Origin: Heloderma charlesbogerti
Taxonomy: Eukaryota > Chordata > Lepidosauria > Squamata > Helodermatidae
Assembly: GCA_026122225.1 (NCBI GenBank)
Contig: JANEZZ010001954.1
Span: 248,001 to 312,000, forward strand
DNA: 64,000 nucleotides
Reading direction: 5' to 3'
Under the pieces are notes generated by a model. It did not search any database. It was not told the DNA's origin and worked only from the letters and a program-made list of their open reading frames with translations. Both the position numbers and the translations under genes were made by a program. Of this stretch, positions 31,566 to 43,479 are shown piece after piece. Numbering within the stretch: the stretch's first letter is position 1; each line of letters starts with the position of its first letter.

Positions 31566-31935
31566 GAAAAAGCAACAGCCCCAAGGACACTCAGAATTAG
31601 GGATGGATGAATCTCTCTATTTTGCTTTCTCTCACATTCATTTTTTTAACTTCGAGTTTTTTCAAACCTGTTTATGAAATCTGTGAATTTGTTCTTATCA
31701 AGTTCTTATCAAACAACAAACCGAAGGAAATTTTCACCATCTGCACTGGCCAAGTTCCGTAGGTGCAGCTATTCCTAGCATGGAGAGGACCATGCTGTAC
31801 CTGCATTTCATGTTGCTGTTAAAGATGAGGAATCCATAAGAAAAGTGTGGTAGTATTCCTCACTGGCTCTCAGTGTGCTTTAATTATTATAGCAACCAAT
31901 GAGTATGAATGTTTCTTCAGGAAATACATGAATTA

Positions 31936-32016
31936 GGGCACAATCCTATGCATATTTAGCCAATGCAGGGAGTTGTAGGTCTTTTTTTCTGTCTAAACAT
32001 GCATAGGATTGCACCC
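31936..32016. mobile_element. PIF/Harbinger-like MITE with TTA duplication
   Basis: GGGCACAATCCTATGCAT at the left and ATGCATAGGATTGCACCC at the right are near-perfect inverted ends. TTA precedes (31933-31935) and follows (32017-32019) the element. A TWA 3-bp duplication and a GGG tip fit PIF/Harbinger. Confidence 0.75.
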
Positions 32017-32300
32017 TTAGAAACTTTGTTTAAATCCACCCTTTTCTTTTGGTGATTTACTACAGCTTGCTGTGACACCTCAAGCCTCCGGGCATTAAAA
32101 GTTGAAGTTCCTAACAGGCAAGTGACTACAAGAAATTCAGCAATAGTGTGGGACACATCTTGTGGTGACTTGGGACCCAACTAGATGCAAGCTCAACCAC
32201 ATGAATGCAACCGATGTGCACATCCTTCCACATGCAAAAAGACTTTGAGATGAAGACAACATCTGATGGCTAATAATATGAGATGGGGGCAGGCCAGGCC

Positions 32301-32330
32301 AATACATAGTGCAATGATGCACTATGTATT
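32301..32330. repeat. Perfect 13-bp inverted repeat
   Basis: AATACATAGTGCA, loop ATGA, then its exact complement. It lies at the 5' edge of the long CR1 copy. Confidence 0.8.
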
Positions 32331-32336
32331 GTGCAC

Positions 32337-33317
32337 ATCGTGCACAAACAGAATGAACTTGAACTCTTAATACAGGAGGGAAGTTATGACTTGATAGGTG
32401 TAACTGAAACTTGGTGGGATGACTCCCATGGCTGGAATACAGCAATGGAAGGATATAACTTGTTCAAAAAGAACACAAGGAACAGAAAGGGAGGTAGAGT
32501 TGCATTATAAGTTAAAAATACATATCTCTAGACAGAAATACAGGAAGGGGAGCTTGGTAGCCCCATTGAGAGCATCTGGGTTGAAATAAATGGAGCAAAG
32601 AATAAAAGGAACCTGGTGGTCGGAGTCTACTACCAGCCACCCAATCAAGGAGAAGACGAGGACGAAACTTTTGAAAAGCAAATTGACAATTTGCTTTTCA
32701 AGGAAGCATGATGTAGTAGTAATGGGGGACTTCAATATTTGTTGGGAGATAAATTCTGCAAAACATGGCCCCTCCAAGGGATTCCTGACTTGTGTTACTG
32801 ATAATTTCCTCCTACAGACAGTAGAGGAAGGAACTACAGGATTGGCTATCCTTGACTTGATCCTAACCAACAGAGATGACTTAGTGGATAAAGTAGCAGT
32901 TACGGGAACTCTGGGGGAAAGCGACCATGTTATACTTGAGTTCTTGGTTCTAAAGGAAGCAAAAGCTGAGTGTAGCCAAATGTGTACTCTGGATTTTAGG
33001 AAAGCCAATTTTAATAAACTAAGAACAATGATAAGTAAGGTCCCATGGCAAGCGACTCTAAAGAGAAAAGGCATCCAAGATGGGTGGGAGTTTTTAAAAA
33101 AGGAAATACTCAAGGCACAAATACAAACAATTCCAACAAGAAAAAAAGGGGGAAGACAACCGAAGCTTCACAAAAAGCTTAGAGATGAGCTGAAAACAAA
33201 AAAAGGACACATTTAGGTAGTGGAAGGAAAGCCAAGCTACAAAGGAAGAGTACAGGCAGGTAGCACAGAACTGCAGGGATAGTGTCAGGAAGGCTAAAGC
33301 TGAGAATGAGCTGAGGT
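32337..33317 (+). pseudogene. CR1 LINE, endonuclease region
   Basis: A decayed CR1 ORF2 N-terminal part is present. Readable blocks are YDLIGVTETWWDDSHGW, VVMGDFNICWEI (endonuclease GDFN), LAILDLILTNRDDLVDKV and GESDHVILEFLVL (the SDH histidine). Frames change several times. The coding sequence breaks at an 8-bp target duplication, GCTGAGGT, where hAT-like copy E is inserted, and resumes at 33839. Confidence 0.88.
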
Positions 33318-33830
33318 TAGGGATGGGGGAGAATTCCGCCATGGACCCCAATGAGGCTGGATTCCAAGAATCCAGCCCCATTGGGGCCCGTGGCGGAACG
33401 GAGCACTCACCTCTGCCTCCCCCCGGAATCCGTGCAGGTCGGGTCCCTCGTAGTGTTGATCCTGCGGAGCTGGCCGCCGGTTCCGCTTTGCTGGCAATAC
33501 AGCTGGCCACCGTTGCCATGCCATATCGCTGGGGTAGGGTACATGAGTCTCCAGACGGCTGCATTTAGGCTAATCTACCAGCTTTACGGCCGCAAATGGC
33601 ATCCACTACACCATTTGCATCCGGAGACTCATTTACCCTACCCCAGCGATATGGCACGGCAATGGTGGCCGGCCGTATCGCCAGCGAAGTGAAGCTGGTG
33701 GCCGGCTCCGCAGGATTGCTGTGAAGCGGAGCCAGCCTAGATGGATTTCGGGGCGGGGGGGAGGGACAGATCGCCTCCCCCCCCGAGGACCCCCCACCAG
33801 ATCCAGAGGTAAGGAATTCGTACATCCCTT
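33318..33830. mobile_element. Palindromic hAT-like foldback element, copy E
   Basis: An exact 8-bp duplication, GCTGAGGT, is at 33310-33317 and 33831-33838. The ends are TAGGGATGGGGGAGAATTCC and, inverted, AAGGGATGTACGAATTCC. Instead of several small modules it forms one large foldback. Sequence at 33470-33560 (GCCATATCGCTGGGGTAGGG, GAGTCTCC) is mirrored at 33610-33675. The central CAAATGGCATCCACTACACC is shared with other copies. Confidence 0.94.
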
Positions 33831-33838
33831 GCTGAGGT

Positions 33839-35650
33839 TAGTGAGGGATGCTAAAAGTACAAAAGGCTTTCTTCAGATACGTGCATAGTAAAAGCCAGAG
33901 GAAAGAAATGGTGGTCAGCTATTAAATAAGGATGACAAAATGATAACAGATGACAAAGAAAAGGCAGAAGTGCTCAATTCCTTCCTTGGCTCAGTCTTCT
34001 CCCAAAAGAGGGTCTATGACCCCCCTGGCAAAGGCGAAGTACAGGCTGAAGGGGCAGGATAGAAGCTTGAGATCAATAGGCATATGGTCAAGGAACACCT
34101 AATTAACTTTGAATGAGTTCAAATCTCCAGGGCCAGATGAACTGCATCCTAGAGTAATAAAGGAACTGGCAGAAGAACTCTCAGAACCACTGTCTATTAT
34201 CTTTGAGAAATCATGGAGGATGGGTGAAGTGCCAGATGACTGGAGGAGGGCTAATGTTGTCCCTATCTTCAAAAAGGGTAAAAAGGAGGAACCTGGGAAC
34301 TACAGACCAGTCAGTCTGACATCAATCCCTGGGAAAATTCTGGAGCTGATGATAAAGGAATCCATCTGGAAGCACCTTGAAAACAATGCAGTGATTACTC
34401 AAAGGCAACATGGATTTGTCAAGAACAATGACAGACAAATCTGATCTCATTTTTTTTATCAGGTAACCTCCCTTGTGGACTGTGGGAATGCTGTAGACAT
34501 CATATTCCTTGACTTTAGCAAAGCTTTCGACAAAATGCCCCATGATATCCTGATAAGCAAACTAGCTCAAAGTGGGCTAGATGAAACAACGATCTGGTGG
34601 ATCCACAGTTGGCTACAGAATCGGACTCAAAGAGTGCTTATCGATGGGACCTTCTCAAACTCGGGAGAGGTAACAAGTGGGGTACCGCAGGGCTCAGTTC
34701 TGGGTTCAGTACTCTTCAACTTTTTTTATTAATGACTTGGAGGAGGAGGTGCAGGGAATGCTTATCAGATTTGCAGATGACACAAAATTGGGCGGGATAG
34801 CTAGTACCCTGGAAGACGGGAACAGAATTCAAAGTGATCTTGATAGGCTGGAGTGCTGGGCAGAAAACAACAGAACGAAATTTAATAGGGATAAATGCCA
34901 AGTTCTGCACTTAGGAAAAAGAAACCAAATGCACAGTTACAAGATGGGCAATACTTGGCTCAACATTACTACAAGCGAGAAGGATCTTGGAATTGTTGTA
35001 GGTCACAAGCTGAATATGTGCCAACAATGTGATGTGGCTGCAAAAAAGCAAATGCTATTTTGGGCTGCATTAATAGAAGCATAGTTTACAAATCACATGA
35101 AGTACTAGTTCCCCTCTACTCAGCACTGGTTAAGCCTTATCTGGAGTACTGTGTCCAGTTCTGGGTGCCACACTTTAAGAAGGATGCAATGAACTGGAGA
35201 GGGTTCAGAAGAGGGCAACGAAGATGATCAGGGAACTGGAAACAAAGCCCTACGAGCAGATACTGAAAGAACTGGGCATATTTAGCCTTGAGAAGACTGA
35301 GGGGAGATATGGTAGCACTCTTCAAGTACTTGAAAGGTTGTCACAGAGAGGATGGCCAGGATCTCTTCTTGATCATCCCAGAGTGCAGGACAGGGAATAA
35401 TGGGCTCAAGTGACAGGAAGCCAGATTTAGGCTGAACATCAGGAAAAACTTCCTGACTGTTAGAGCAATATGACAATGGAACCAATTACCTAAGGAGCTC
35501 ATGGGCTCTCACACCCTGGAGGCATTCAAGTTGAACCTGAGCAGCCATCTGTCAGGGATGCTTGGATTCCTGCATTGAGCAGGGCGTTGGACTTGATGGT
35601 CTTATAGGCCCCTTCCAACCCTACTATTCTATGATTCTATGATCCTATAT
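33839..35650 (+). pseudogene. CR1 LINE, reverse transcriptase and 3' end
   Basis: The element continues after the hAT-like insertion. Motifs in order: FKSPGPDELHPRVIKELAE, NVVPIFKKGKKEEPGNYRPV, IIFLDFSKAFDKMPH (motif A, about 34500), SGVPQGSVLGSVLF (motif B) and IRFADDTKLGG (catalytic FADD, about 34770). A thumb follows, then ITTSEKDLGIVV. Frameshifts occur near 34445 and 34725, and stops follow. The 3' UTR ends in the CR1 tail ATTCTATGATTCTATGATCC at about 35645. The copy is unusually long for CR1 but not functional. Confidence 0.9.
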
Positions 35651-35920
35651 CATTGTCCAGAGAGCTTCAGCTATTGGGCGGTATAGAAACAAACAAACAA
35701 TATCACATGTTCTGTTGTGTGTTGTGAGGGAGGAGAATCGTAGCACTGTGTCTGTCATATAATCTAACAGAAACCCTAAGATACAATACAATGGCTCATA
35801 TCCAATATGCCTCACACTTCCAACTGACTTCCATTCATCTTTGCCTAATCACTGGCATCTCCACAGCCAGCCAAGAGAAGCCCTGCCCCCCTGCCCCTCA
35901 TACTGACCACAAGCATTAAG

Positions 35921-38900
35921 TTGTTGTTCAGTCGCTCAGTCATGTCTGACTCTTCATGACCCCATGGACCATAGCATGCCAGGCCTTCCTGTCCTGCGCT
36001 CTCTCCCGGACCGTGTTCAAGTCCATATTCATTGCATCAGTGATGTTATCTAGCCATCTCATCCTCTGCCGTCCCCTTTGCCTTTTGCCCTCAGTCTTTC
36101 CCAGCATCAGGGTCTTTTCCAGAGAGTTTTCCCTTCGCATTAGGTGGCCAAAATATTTGAACTTCAGCTTCAGTATCTGTCCTTCCAATGAGCAGTCAGG
36201 GTTGATTTCCTGTAGGATTGACTGATTTGACCTCCTTGCAGTCCAGGGGACTCGTAAGAGTCTTCTCCAGCACCACAGTTCGAAAGCATCAATTCTTCGG
36301 CGCTCAGCCTTCCTTATAGTCCAGCTCTCACAGCCATACGTTACTACTGGGAAAACCATAGCTTTGATTAGATGGACCTTTGTCAGCAAGATGATGTCTC
36401 TGCTTTTTACTATGCTGTCTAGGTTTGCCATAGCTTTCCTCCCAAGGAGCAAGCGTCTTTTAATTTCATGGCTACAGTCACCGTCTGCGGTGATCTTGGA
36501 GCCCAAGAAAGTAAAATCTGTCACTGCTTCCATTTCTTCCCCTTCTATATGCCAGGAAGTGATAGGGCCAGATGCCATGATCTTAGTTTTTTTAATGTTG
36601 AGTTTCAAACCAGCTTTTGCACTGTCCTCTTTCACCCTCAACAAGAGGCTCTTTAGATCCTCTTTGCTTTCTGTCATTAGGGTGGTATCATCTGCGTATC
36701 TCAGGTTGTTGATAATTCTCCCAGCAATCTTAATTCCGACCTGTAATTCATCCAACCCGGCTTTTCTCATGACATACTCTGCATATAAGTTAAATAAGCA
36801 GGGCGACAATATGCACCCTTGTCGTACTCCTTTCCCAATTTTGAACCACTCGGTTGTTCCATGTCTGGTTCTTACTGTTGCTTCTTGACCCTCGTACAGG
36901 TTTCTCAGGAGACAGATAAGGTGGTCTGGTACCCCCATCTATTTCAGAATTTGCCACAGTTTGTTGTGATCCACACAATCAAAGGCTTTCGCATAGTCAA
37001 TGAAGTAGAAATAGACGTTTTTCTGGAATTCTCTTGCTTTCTCCATGATCCAGCAAATGTTGGCGATTTGATCTCTAGTTCCTCTGCCTCTTCGAAACCC
37101 AGCTTGTACTTCCGGTAGTTCTCGGTTTGCATCCTGCTGAAGCCTAGCTTGTAGGATTTTGAGCATCACCTTGCTGGCATGTGAAATGAGTGCAATTGTA
37201 CGGTAGTTTGAACACTCTTTGGCGTTGCCCTTCTTTGGAATTGGAATGTAAACTGACCTTTTCCAGTCTTGTGGCCACTGCTGAATGTTCCAAATGTGTT
37301 GGCATATTGAGTGCAGTGCTTTAACAGCATCATCTTTTAGGATTTTAAATAGCTCAGCTGGAAGACTATCATCTCCGCTAGCTTTGTTGTTAGTAATGCT
37401 TCCTAAGGCCCACTTGACTTCACTCTCGAGGATGTCTGGCTCAAGTTCAGTGACCGCATTATCATGGCTATCAGGGACATTCAGATCTTTCCTGTATAGT
37501 TCTTCTGTGTATTCTTTCCACCTCTTCTTAATCTCATCTGCTTCAGTTAGGTCCCTGCCTTCTTTGTCCTTTATCATGCCCGTCTTTGCACAAAACGTTC
37601 CCTTGAGATCTCCGATTTTCTTGAAGAGATCTCTAGTCTTTCCCATTCGGTTGTTTTCCTCAATTTCTTTGCACTGTTCATTTAAGAGGGCCTTCTTGTC
37701 TCTCCTTGATATCCTCTGGAACTCTGCGTTCAGTTGGATATACCTTTCTCCCTTGCTTTTCGCTTCCCTTCTTTCCTCAGCTACTTGTAAAACCTCATCA
37801 GACAGCCACTTTGCTTTCTTGCATTTCTTTTTCTTTGGGATGGATTTAGTTGCTGCCTCCTGAACAATTTTACGGACCTCCATCCATAGTTCCTCAGGCA
37901 CTCTATCAGGTCTAATCCCTTAAATCTATTCCTCACCTCCACTGTATATTCATAAGGGATATGATTTAGGTCATACCTGAATGGTTTAGTGGTTTTCCCT
38001 ACGTTCTTCAATTGAAGCCAAAATTTTGCAAGAAGCAGCTCATGATCTGAGCCACAGTCAGCTCCAGGTCTTGTTTTTACTGACTGTATAGAGCTTCTCC
38101 ATCTTTGGCTGCAAAGGACATAATCAATCTGATTTCGATACTGACCATCTGGTGATGTCCATGTGTAGAGTCGCCTCTTGTGCTGTTGGAAAAGAGTGTT
38201 TGCTATGATCAGTGTGTTTTCTTGGCAAAACTGTATTAGCCTTTGTCCTGCTTCATTTTGTACACCAAGGCCATGCTTGCCTGTTATCCTGGTGATTTCT
38301 TGACTTCCTACTTTAGCATTCCAATCCCCTATGATGAAGAGGACATCTTTTTTTGGTGTTAGTTCTAGAAGGTGTTGTAGGTCTTCATAGAACCGATCAA
38401 CCTCAGCTTCTTCGGCATCAGTGGTTGGGGCATAGACTTGAATTACTGCGATGTTGAATGGTTTGCCTTGGATTCATACTGAGATCATTCTGTCGTTTTT
38501 GAGATTGTACCTCAGTACTGCTTTTCCCACCCTTTTGTTGACTATGAGTGCTACTCCATTTCTTCTAAGGGATTCTTGCCCACAGTAGTAGATATGATGG
38601 TCACCTGAATTAAATTCGCCCATGCTTGTCCATTTTAGTTCGCTGATTCCCAAGATGTCGATGTTCAGTCTTGCCATCTCATGTTTGACCACCTCCAGCT
38701 TACCTTGATTCATTGATCTGACATTCCAGGTTCCTCAACAATATTGTTCTTTACAGCATCGGATTTTCTTTTCACCACCAGACACATCCACAGCTGAGTG
38801 TCCTTTCGGCTTTGGCCCAGCTGCTTCACTCTTTCTGGCGCTACTTGGAAATACCCTCTGCTCTTCCCCAGTAGTATATTGGACACCTTCCGACCTGAGG

Positions 38901-39126
38901 GGCTCATCTTCCGGCATCATATCTTTTAGTCTTGTGATACATTCCATGGGGTTTTCTTGGCCAGAATACTGGAGTGGGTTGCCATTTCCTTCTCCAGTGG
39001 ACCACATTTTGTCAGAACTCTCTGCCATGACCTGTCCATCTTGGGTGGCCCTGCACGGCATAGCTTATGGCTTCACTGAGTTACGCAAGCCCCTTCGCCA
39101 CAACAAGGCAGTGATCCATGAAGGGG
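35921..39126 (-). mobile_element. BovB LINE, copy 3, full length and decayed
   Basis: An exact 10-bp duplication, AAGCATTAAG, lies at 35911-35920 and 39127-39136. The element is 3206 bp, with its 5' end CCCCTTCATGGATC at the high-coordinate side. It has the same sense as CAMK1G. It carries more differences from copies 1 and 2 than those do from each other, so it is older. Confidence 0.96.
35940..39061 (-). pseudogene. BovB endonuclease-reverse transcriptase, several frameshifts
   Basis: The frame starts MPCRATQDGQVMAESS at 39061. It breaks near 38735, within the GTWNVRS region, and again near 38480. It is disrupted through the rest of the endonuclease and resumes from about 38010. A long frame (37901-36939) carries the middle region to RT motif A FIDYAKAFDCVDH. 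A stop after LWQILK near 36940 separates the last frame (36938-35940), which holds GVRQGCILSP, LRYADDTTLMTES and the C terminus. Confidence 0.93.
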
Positions 39127-39136
39127 AAGCATTAAG

Positions 39137-40400
39137 TAAAAGCATGTAAAACAGGGATTTTGGGGAAAATCCATTCTGCAGGATCTTAACTGAGTCTTTG
39201 GCAGACATCTTCCAAATAAGATGTAAGATTTCTTTTTTCTTTTTAAGGATAGCATTTAGAGTAGGATCAGGGATTCAAATCTAATCTGAATGAAAACCCA
39301 TAGCGAACCATTTCCCCTCATGAGCCGGAACAGAACCTGAACTGTTTTCTGAAAGTCTCTGTTAAACTGAGCTGGAACAGAACTCCCCAGTCTGAAAAAG
39401 TTAGCTTCCTGAATAAGGGTTCAACCAAACAACAAACACCTTGGTTTGGCTTCAGATTTAAGCTGCATCAACTGTGCTGGTGGAATTAGACCTCCCTGCC
39501 CCCTCCTTCCCACAGCAGCCCACTAGCCCCCTAAAAATGCTACGCAGAGTCAGGAGACCCTGCTGAGTGGAGTGAGCTGTTAGAACATACATGCCAATAT
39601 AAAATGAAGTAGGAATATATTTGATACTTATTGCTGACACTTAGTTGTGACAGTTTTAAACCAATTAGTTTTCTTCACCCCACGGTGCAAATGATGATTA
39701 TGAATAATGTGCCTTATATAACCAGAATTGAACCAGTTAGTTAAGTATGCTGAACCAGTGACTGGACCTTTATTGGCTGAACAAGAACAACTTCAGTTGC
39801 AGCTGAATCTGAACCAGAACTGAACCCCTCAAAATCAAAAATGGTTTGACCCCTACACCTGGACTTAAAATTTATTTTCACATTTCCCCTTTTAACCTGC
39901 TATCCCATAACACATTGAAAACTGCAGTGTTCTTTGTAAAATAGAATCTGCTGTTAGGGATGGGTGAATCTGTCAGTTTTCCTTTCTCTCAGATCTATTT
40001 TTTAAAATCTCAAGTTCTTTCTTTCCCGAATATGAGGAACTTTGCAAATTTTGGTAAATTCTTATATAAAATGAACTGAAATAAAATTCTCATGCATCTG
40101 CACCAGCCAGATTCAATGGGTACAGCTATTCCTAGCATGGAGACCACCATGAGGTATCTGTCTGCCTGTGTAGCTCTTAAAGATGAGGAGACTGTTAGAA
40201 AAAAAAGAGATTGCAACCTTAACTAAATACTAATATGGTTGAATACACCAGGATTCAAACCTGGAATTTTAACAACAACAAAAAATCACTAAAAGCTCTG
40301 GGCCTGGATGGAAAAATCTGTCAGTTTTGGGTTTTCCCACATTAATTTTTTTAAAAAATCTGAAGTTATCTGTGTCTCGAATATGGACTTTGCAAATTCT
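39137..40400. other. Intron, no recognised gene
   Basis: This is AT-rich. Sequence at 39950-40150 (GGTGAATCTGTCAGTTTTCC, TTCCTAGCATGGAGA) resembles 31640-31800, pointing to a shared, unnamed dispersed repeat. Confidence 0.35.
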
Positions 40401-40402
40401 GG

Positions 40403-41181
40403 GGCCCATCTACACAGGGGATTTACTCTGGTTCTACTGTGCCTTACGGACAATCATGGCAGATGACATAACCCGCATGTTTTTCTGCCCGAAAAGCCAC
40501 CTCTTTGCAAAATTGTTTTGAGCCAGATTTTCCCATCTTGGCGGCCTCTGCGTGGTTTGGCAGTCTGTGTGACCTTATTTGGCTTTGGGGCAGGCTGCGG
40601 GGAGTAGCACTGGTAGGCGGGAAGGGAAAGTTGCATCGTGAAAGGGTGGACATTAAGAGAGGTGTTGGCTTAGCATGTCTACTCGGAAGTAACCCATTTT
40701 CTTCCATTGCACTTCACTCCGAACAGGGACAGGGGTGGGGAGCAAGCCTGCTGTTTTAAATATCCACTCTTACAGAAGGGCAAAGGTACACAGGACTGTA
40801 ATGATTTTAAAAGCTGATCACCCCCAAATGACCCTTATTCCTGTCAAGAAAGAGTGGACACGAGGAGAGGAGTTGGTTCAACATGTCTACTCGGAAGTAA
40901 CTCATGCTCTTCCATTGCACTTCACTGAGCACAGGAGTGAGGAGAAGGGCAGGGAGCAAACCTATGCAGCTGATGACATTCAGTTCTACTTGTGGGACTC
41001 CACCCACCCAACCCCTAACTAATGTGGTTTCAGGTGCTGTTTGCCCCATGCAAGCGGTTTTTAAAAACACGTCTACGCTGCTTTACTGGCTACGTTTGCC
41101 GTGGGAGGAGCAAACCCAATTTCATGAAAATCCGGATTTAAACAGAATCACCTCAGAAGGCATCTCTGTGTAGATGGGGAC
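40403..41181. mobile_element. Foldback DNA element with internal duplication
   Basis: The left end GCCCATCTACACAGGGG and the complement of the right end CTGTGTAGATGGGG match. Inside, two similar segments of about 80 bp (40645-40727 and 40855-40940) share CATGTCTACTCGGAAGTAAC and TCTTCCATTGCACTTCACT. No transposase was seen and the target duplication is uncertain. Confidence 0.6.
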
Positions 41182-41702
41182 CTGGTAAATTCTTATCGAA
41201 ACTGAGCTGAAACTAAACTGTCACCTATCCTTACTTTCAACTGTCCTGAGAAGCTTGTATTGAACTAGTCATTAAATCCCTTGCTTCTCCGCCCCCCCCC
41301 CCCTTATATGCATGTAGGTTTTCATTCTGGAGATGAGAGAGGCAGCAGCCATAATCAGAAACGCCATCCATGCCCTTTTGGGAGACGTTGAGAAGTGGGA
41401 ACATATTCAGTCTATTCCATGGCAAGTACACTGATGACTACTTAGCTGCCAGGCCAATTGAAGGAGCTGGTGGTTCTTATCTTTAAAGCAGGGGTGAAGA
41501 ACCTTGTGAGGTGAAGGCATCTGTGGCAAGGAGCAGGGCGTTTCCCGCAATTGCTCTGAGGGGCAACCTTCCCAATAAGGTTCAAAGCTGCTCTATTCTT
41601 ACAGGCTTTTGAAGAGGAGATGCACAAATCTATTTCTTTTGAAAGGCCTAAGGCTGCAGAGTGAGCATTGTGGTCCTGTGCTGCTGCTGTCAAATCTGTA
41701 GT

Positions 41703-41839
41703 TCAGCCTTGCCTTGCCCCACTTGGTGCCCTCCAGGTGTGTTGGACTACAGCTTCCAGCATCCCCAGACAATGCTGGCTGGGGATGCTGGTACTTATAG
41801 TCCATCACATCTGGACAGCATCAGGTTAGGGAAGGCTGT
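41703..41839. repeat. Foldback MITE, 'CCCCAACCTGG' family, copy 2
   Basis: CAGCCTTGCCTTGCCCCACT..TGGTGCCCTCCAG is mirrored by TCAGGTTAGGGAAGGCTG. The centre CCAGCATCCCCAG..CTGGCTGGGGATGCTGG is a strong inner hairpin. Confidence 0.75.
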
Positions 41840-42038
41840 TGTAATCTATTGGTCCTGACTCAGGCATTTCCTGGCGTGGTAAGCCAGAAGGATCAATACA
41901 CTGCGGATTCTATTGTACTTATTACGTATTGGTTTTTATTGCTGAATTTGTTGTTTACATGCTGCTGGAAGCTGCCTTGGAGAGGTTAGGTATAAAATGT
42001 GTTAAATAGTTTTTAAAATAATAATAACAAACACTTAC

Positions 42039-42153
42039 GATCCAAGCGCTTCCATAAAAATGAATGTTTTTCTGATGTTGCTGGTCTGTTTCTTCCAGGA
42101 ACTACCCTCCTCCTGACTGTGACCCATCTTCTCCAGAGTTGTAGCTGAGAGTT
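42039..42153 (-). CDS. CAMK1G: CAMK1G first coding exon with start codon
   Basis: Read on the minus strand, the ATG is at 42127-42125 and is followed by 29 codons plus two bases. The peptide starts MGHSQEEGSSWKKQ and ends TFIFMEALG, with TC left for a serine completed by the exon at 1414-1542. This is the N-terminal segment of CAMK1G, where a short acidic leader is followed by SWKKQT.NIRKTFIFMEVLGS. A GTAAGTG donor follows at 42038-42032. The probable acceptor is CTGTCAG ending at 42154, which would leave 26 nt of 5' UTR (42128-42153) in this exon. The exon is too short to stand out as an ORF and was found by peptide similarity. The 5' limit is inferred from the acceptor only. The noncoding first exon and promoter were not found. 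Confidence 0.92.
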
Positions 42154-43475
42154 CTGACAGGATATAATCACAGTGACAGAATGGTGAAAAAAAATGTAAA
42201 GGAAAAAAACACACTCTGCTTTAGTAGCTGGAACATGCAGTTACTAATGCTAACCTATTAATACATTCTCATCTTTTTGAATGGCAGATTTCTGGCACCC
42301 TTCAATAGACTCTGTTATAGTTTGTAGGTAGCTTTTCCAATTTAATTCTCTACCTATGATCTTTGCTCTGTAGCTTTTCTTCAAATTGCATACCTGAAGA
42401 GGATTAAAAACAAGGTTGGCCTACTCTCTTCCTCTTACATAGGGGTGGTGGAGCTGTGGCCCCACAAATCCCATCATCCCTGACCATTCAGCATGCTATT
42501 GCTATTAACATCATCTATTGTTAACCTATTAACATCTCTTTGACATTATCCAGTCCACTAGGCCTGATCCAGGGGGCAATCGGGCCCTCAGACCAAAACG
42601 GGTTGCCCCCTCACCCTGCTGCATTAATTGCTTGAGGCTTTCAAAACAGGATCGCGTGGTTATGATGTGTGATGCTCCCATAATTTCTTTGAAGACTGAC
42701 TCATATTATTCCTTGTGATAGAAAGTTAAATTGATTCCACAAAAGATATTAAACCTGTTATTTATACACACAGCACACGGGTCCTCACAATTACCATAGT
42801 AAATCAGTTTTGGAAATCATCACATAGAACATCCTGATTCCATTCCCTTTCTATCTTGTCACAATGCACCATAATAATTTGGTATGCAATTTCTGTTAGG
42901 ATGGCTGTCTGCATTTTCATGTTAAATGCTAAGCTTGGGGATATTAGATGCTAACACAGTCATTTAAATGGCAATGACTGTAGTTTATACTTGCTTATAA
43001 GAGTTGTAGGATCTCATTGTGGCTATACTCATCTAGTTTAATAGCCTACCGCTAGAATTCAGAGCAAACACACATAAAACCAGACAGTTTCTATGGTGGC
43101 AATTTGCACAGAATGAATGCTCCCCAAAAAAAGAATTAGCAGAACCAAACCATAACTTGACAGAGTTAAAGTTTCCATAAAAACAGGAAGTAATTAAAAA
43201 TCTTGTCCATAAATGCTCCGAAATGAGATTTCTTATGAGTGAAGATACACTATGTAGCCTAATTGATCCAAATGGCTCAGGATGCATCAAAACATTAGGA
43301 CAATCAGGAAGGCAGATAAACCAAAGTGTTCTTTATACAGAATTACGCTGACATGAAGCTGAAGATGGTGGCGGGATACCTATAGCACTACGAAAACATT
43401 CATCCTTATGGAAGGGTTTGCCAGGGTTTAAATAACTGGGAATTAAGGGATCAGGCCCATGTAGGTCCCCAATAA
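42154..43475. other. Upstream intron or 5' flank of CAMK1G, no recognised exon
   Basis: A pyrimidine-containing acceptor context adjoins the exon. Beyond it I see no exon and no CpG-rich promoter. An old MITE half (CCCACAAATCCCATCATCCC) lies near 42460. Confidence 0.4.
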
Positions 43476-43479
43476 ATGA

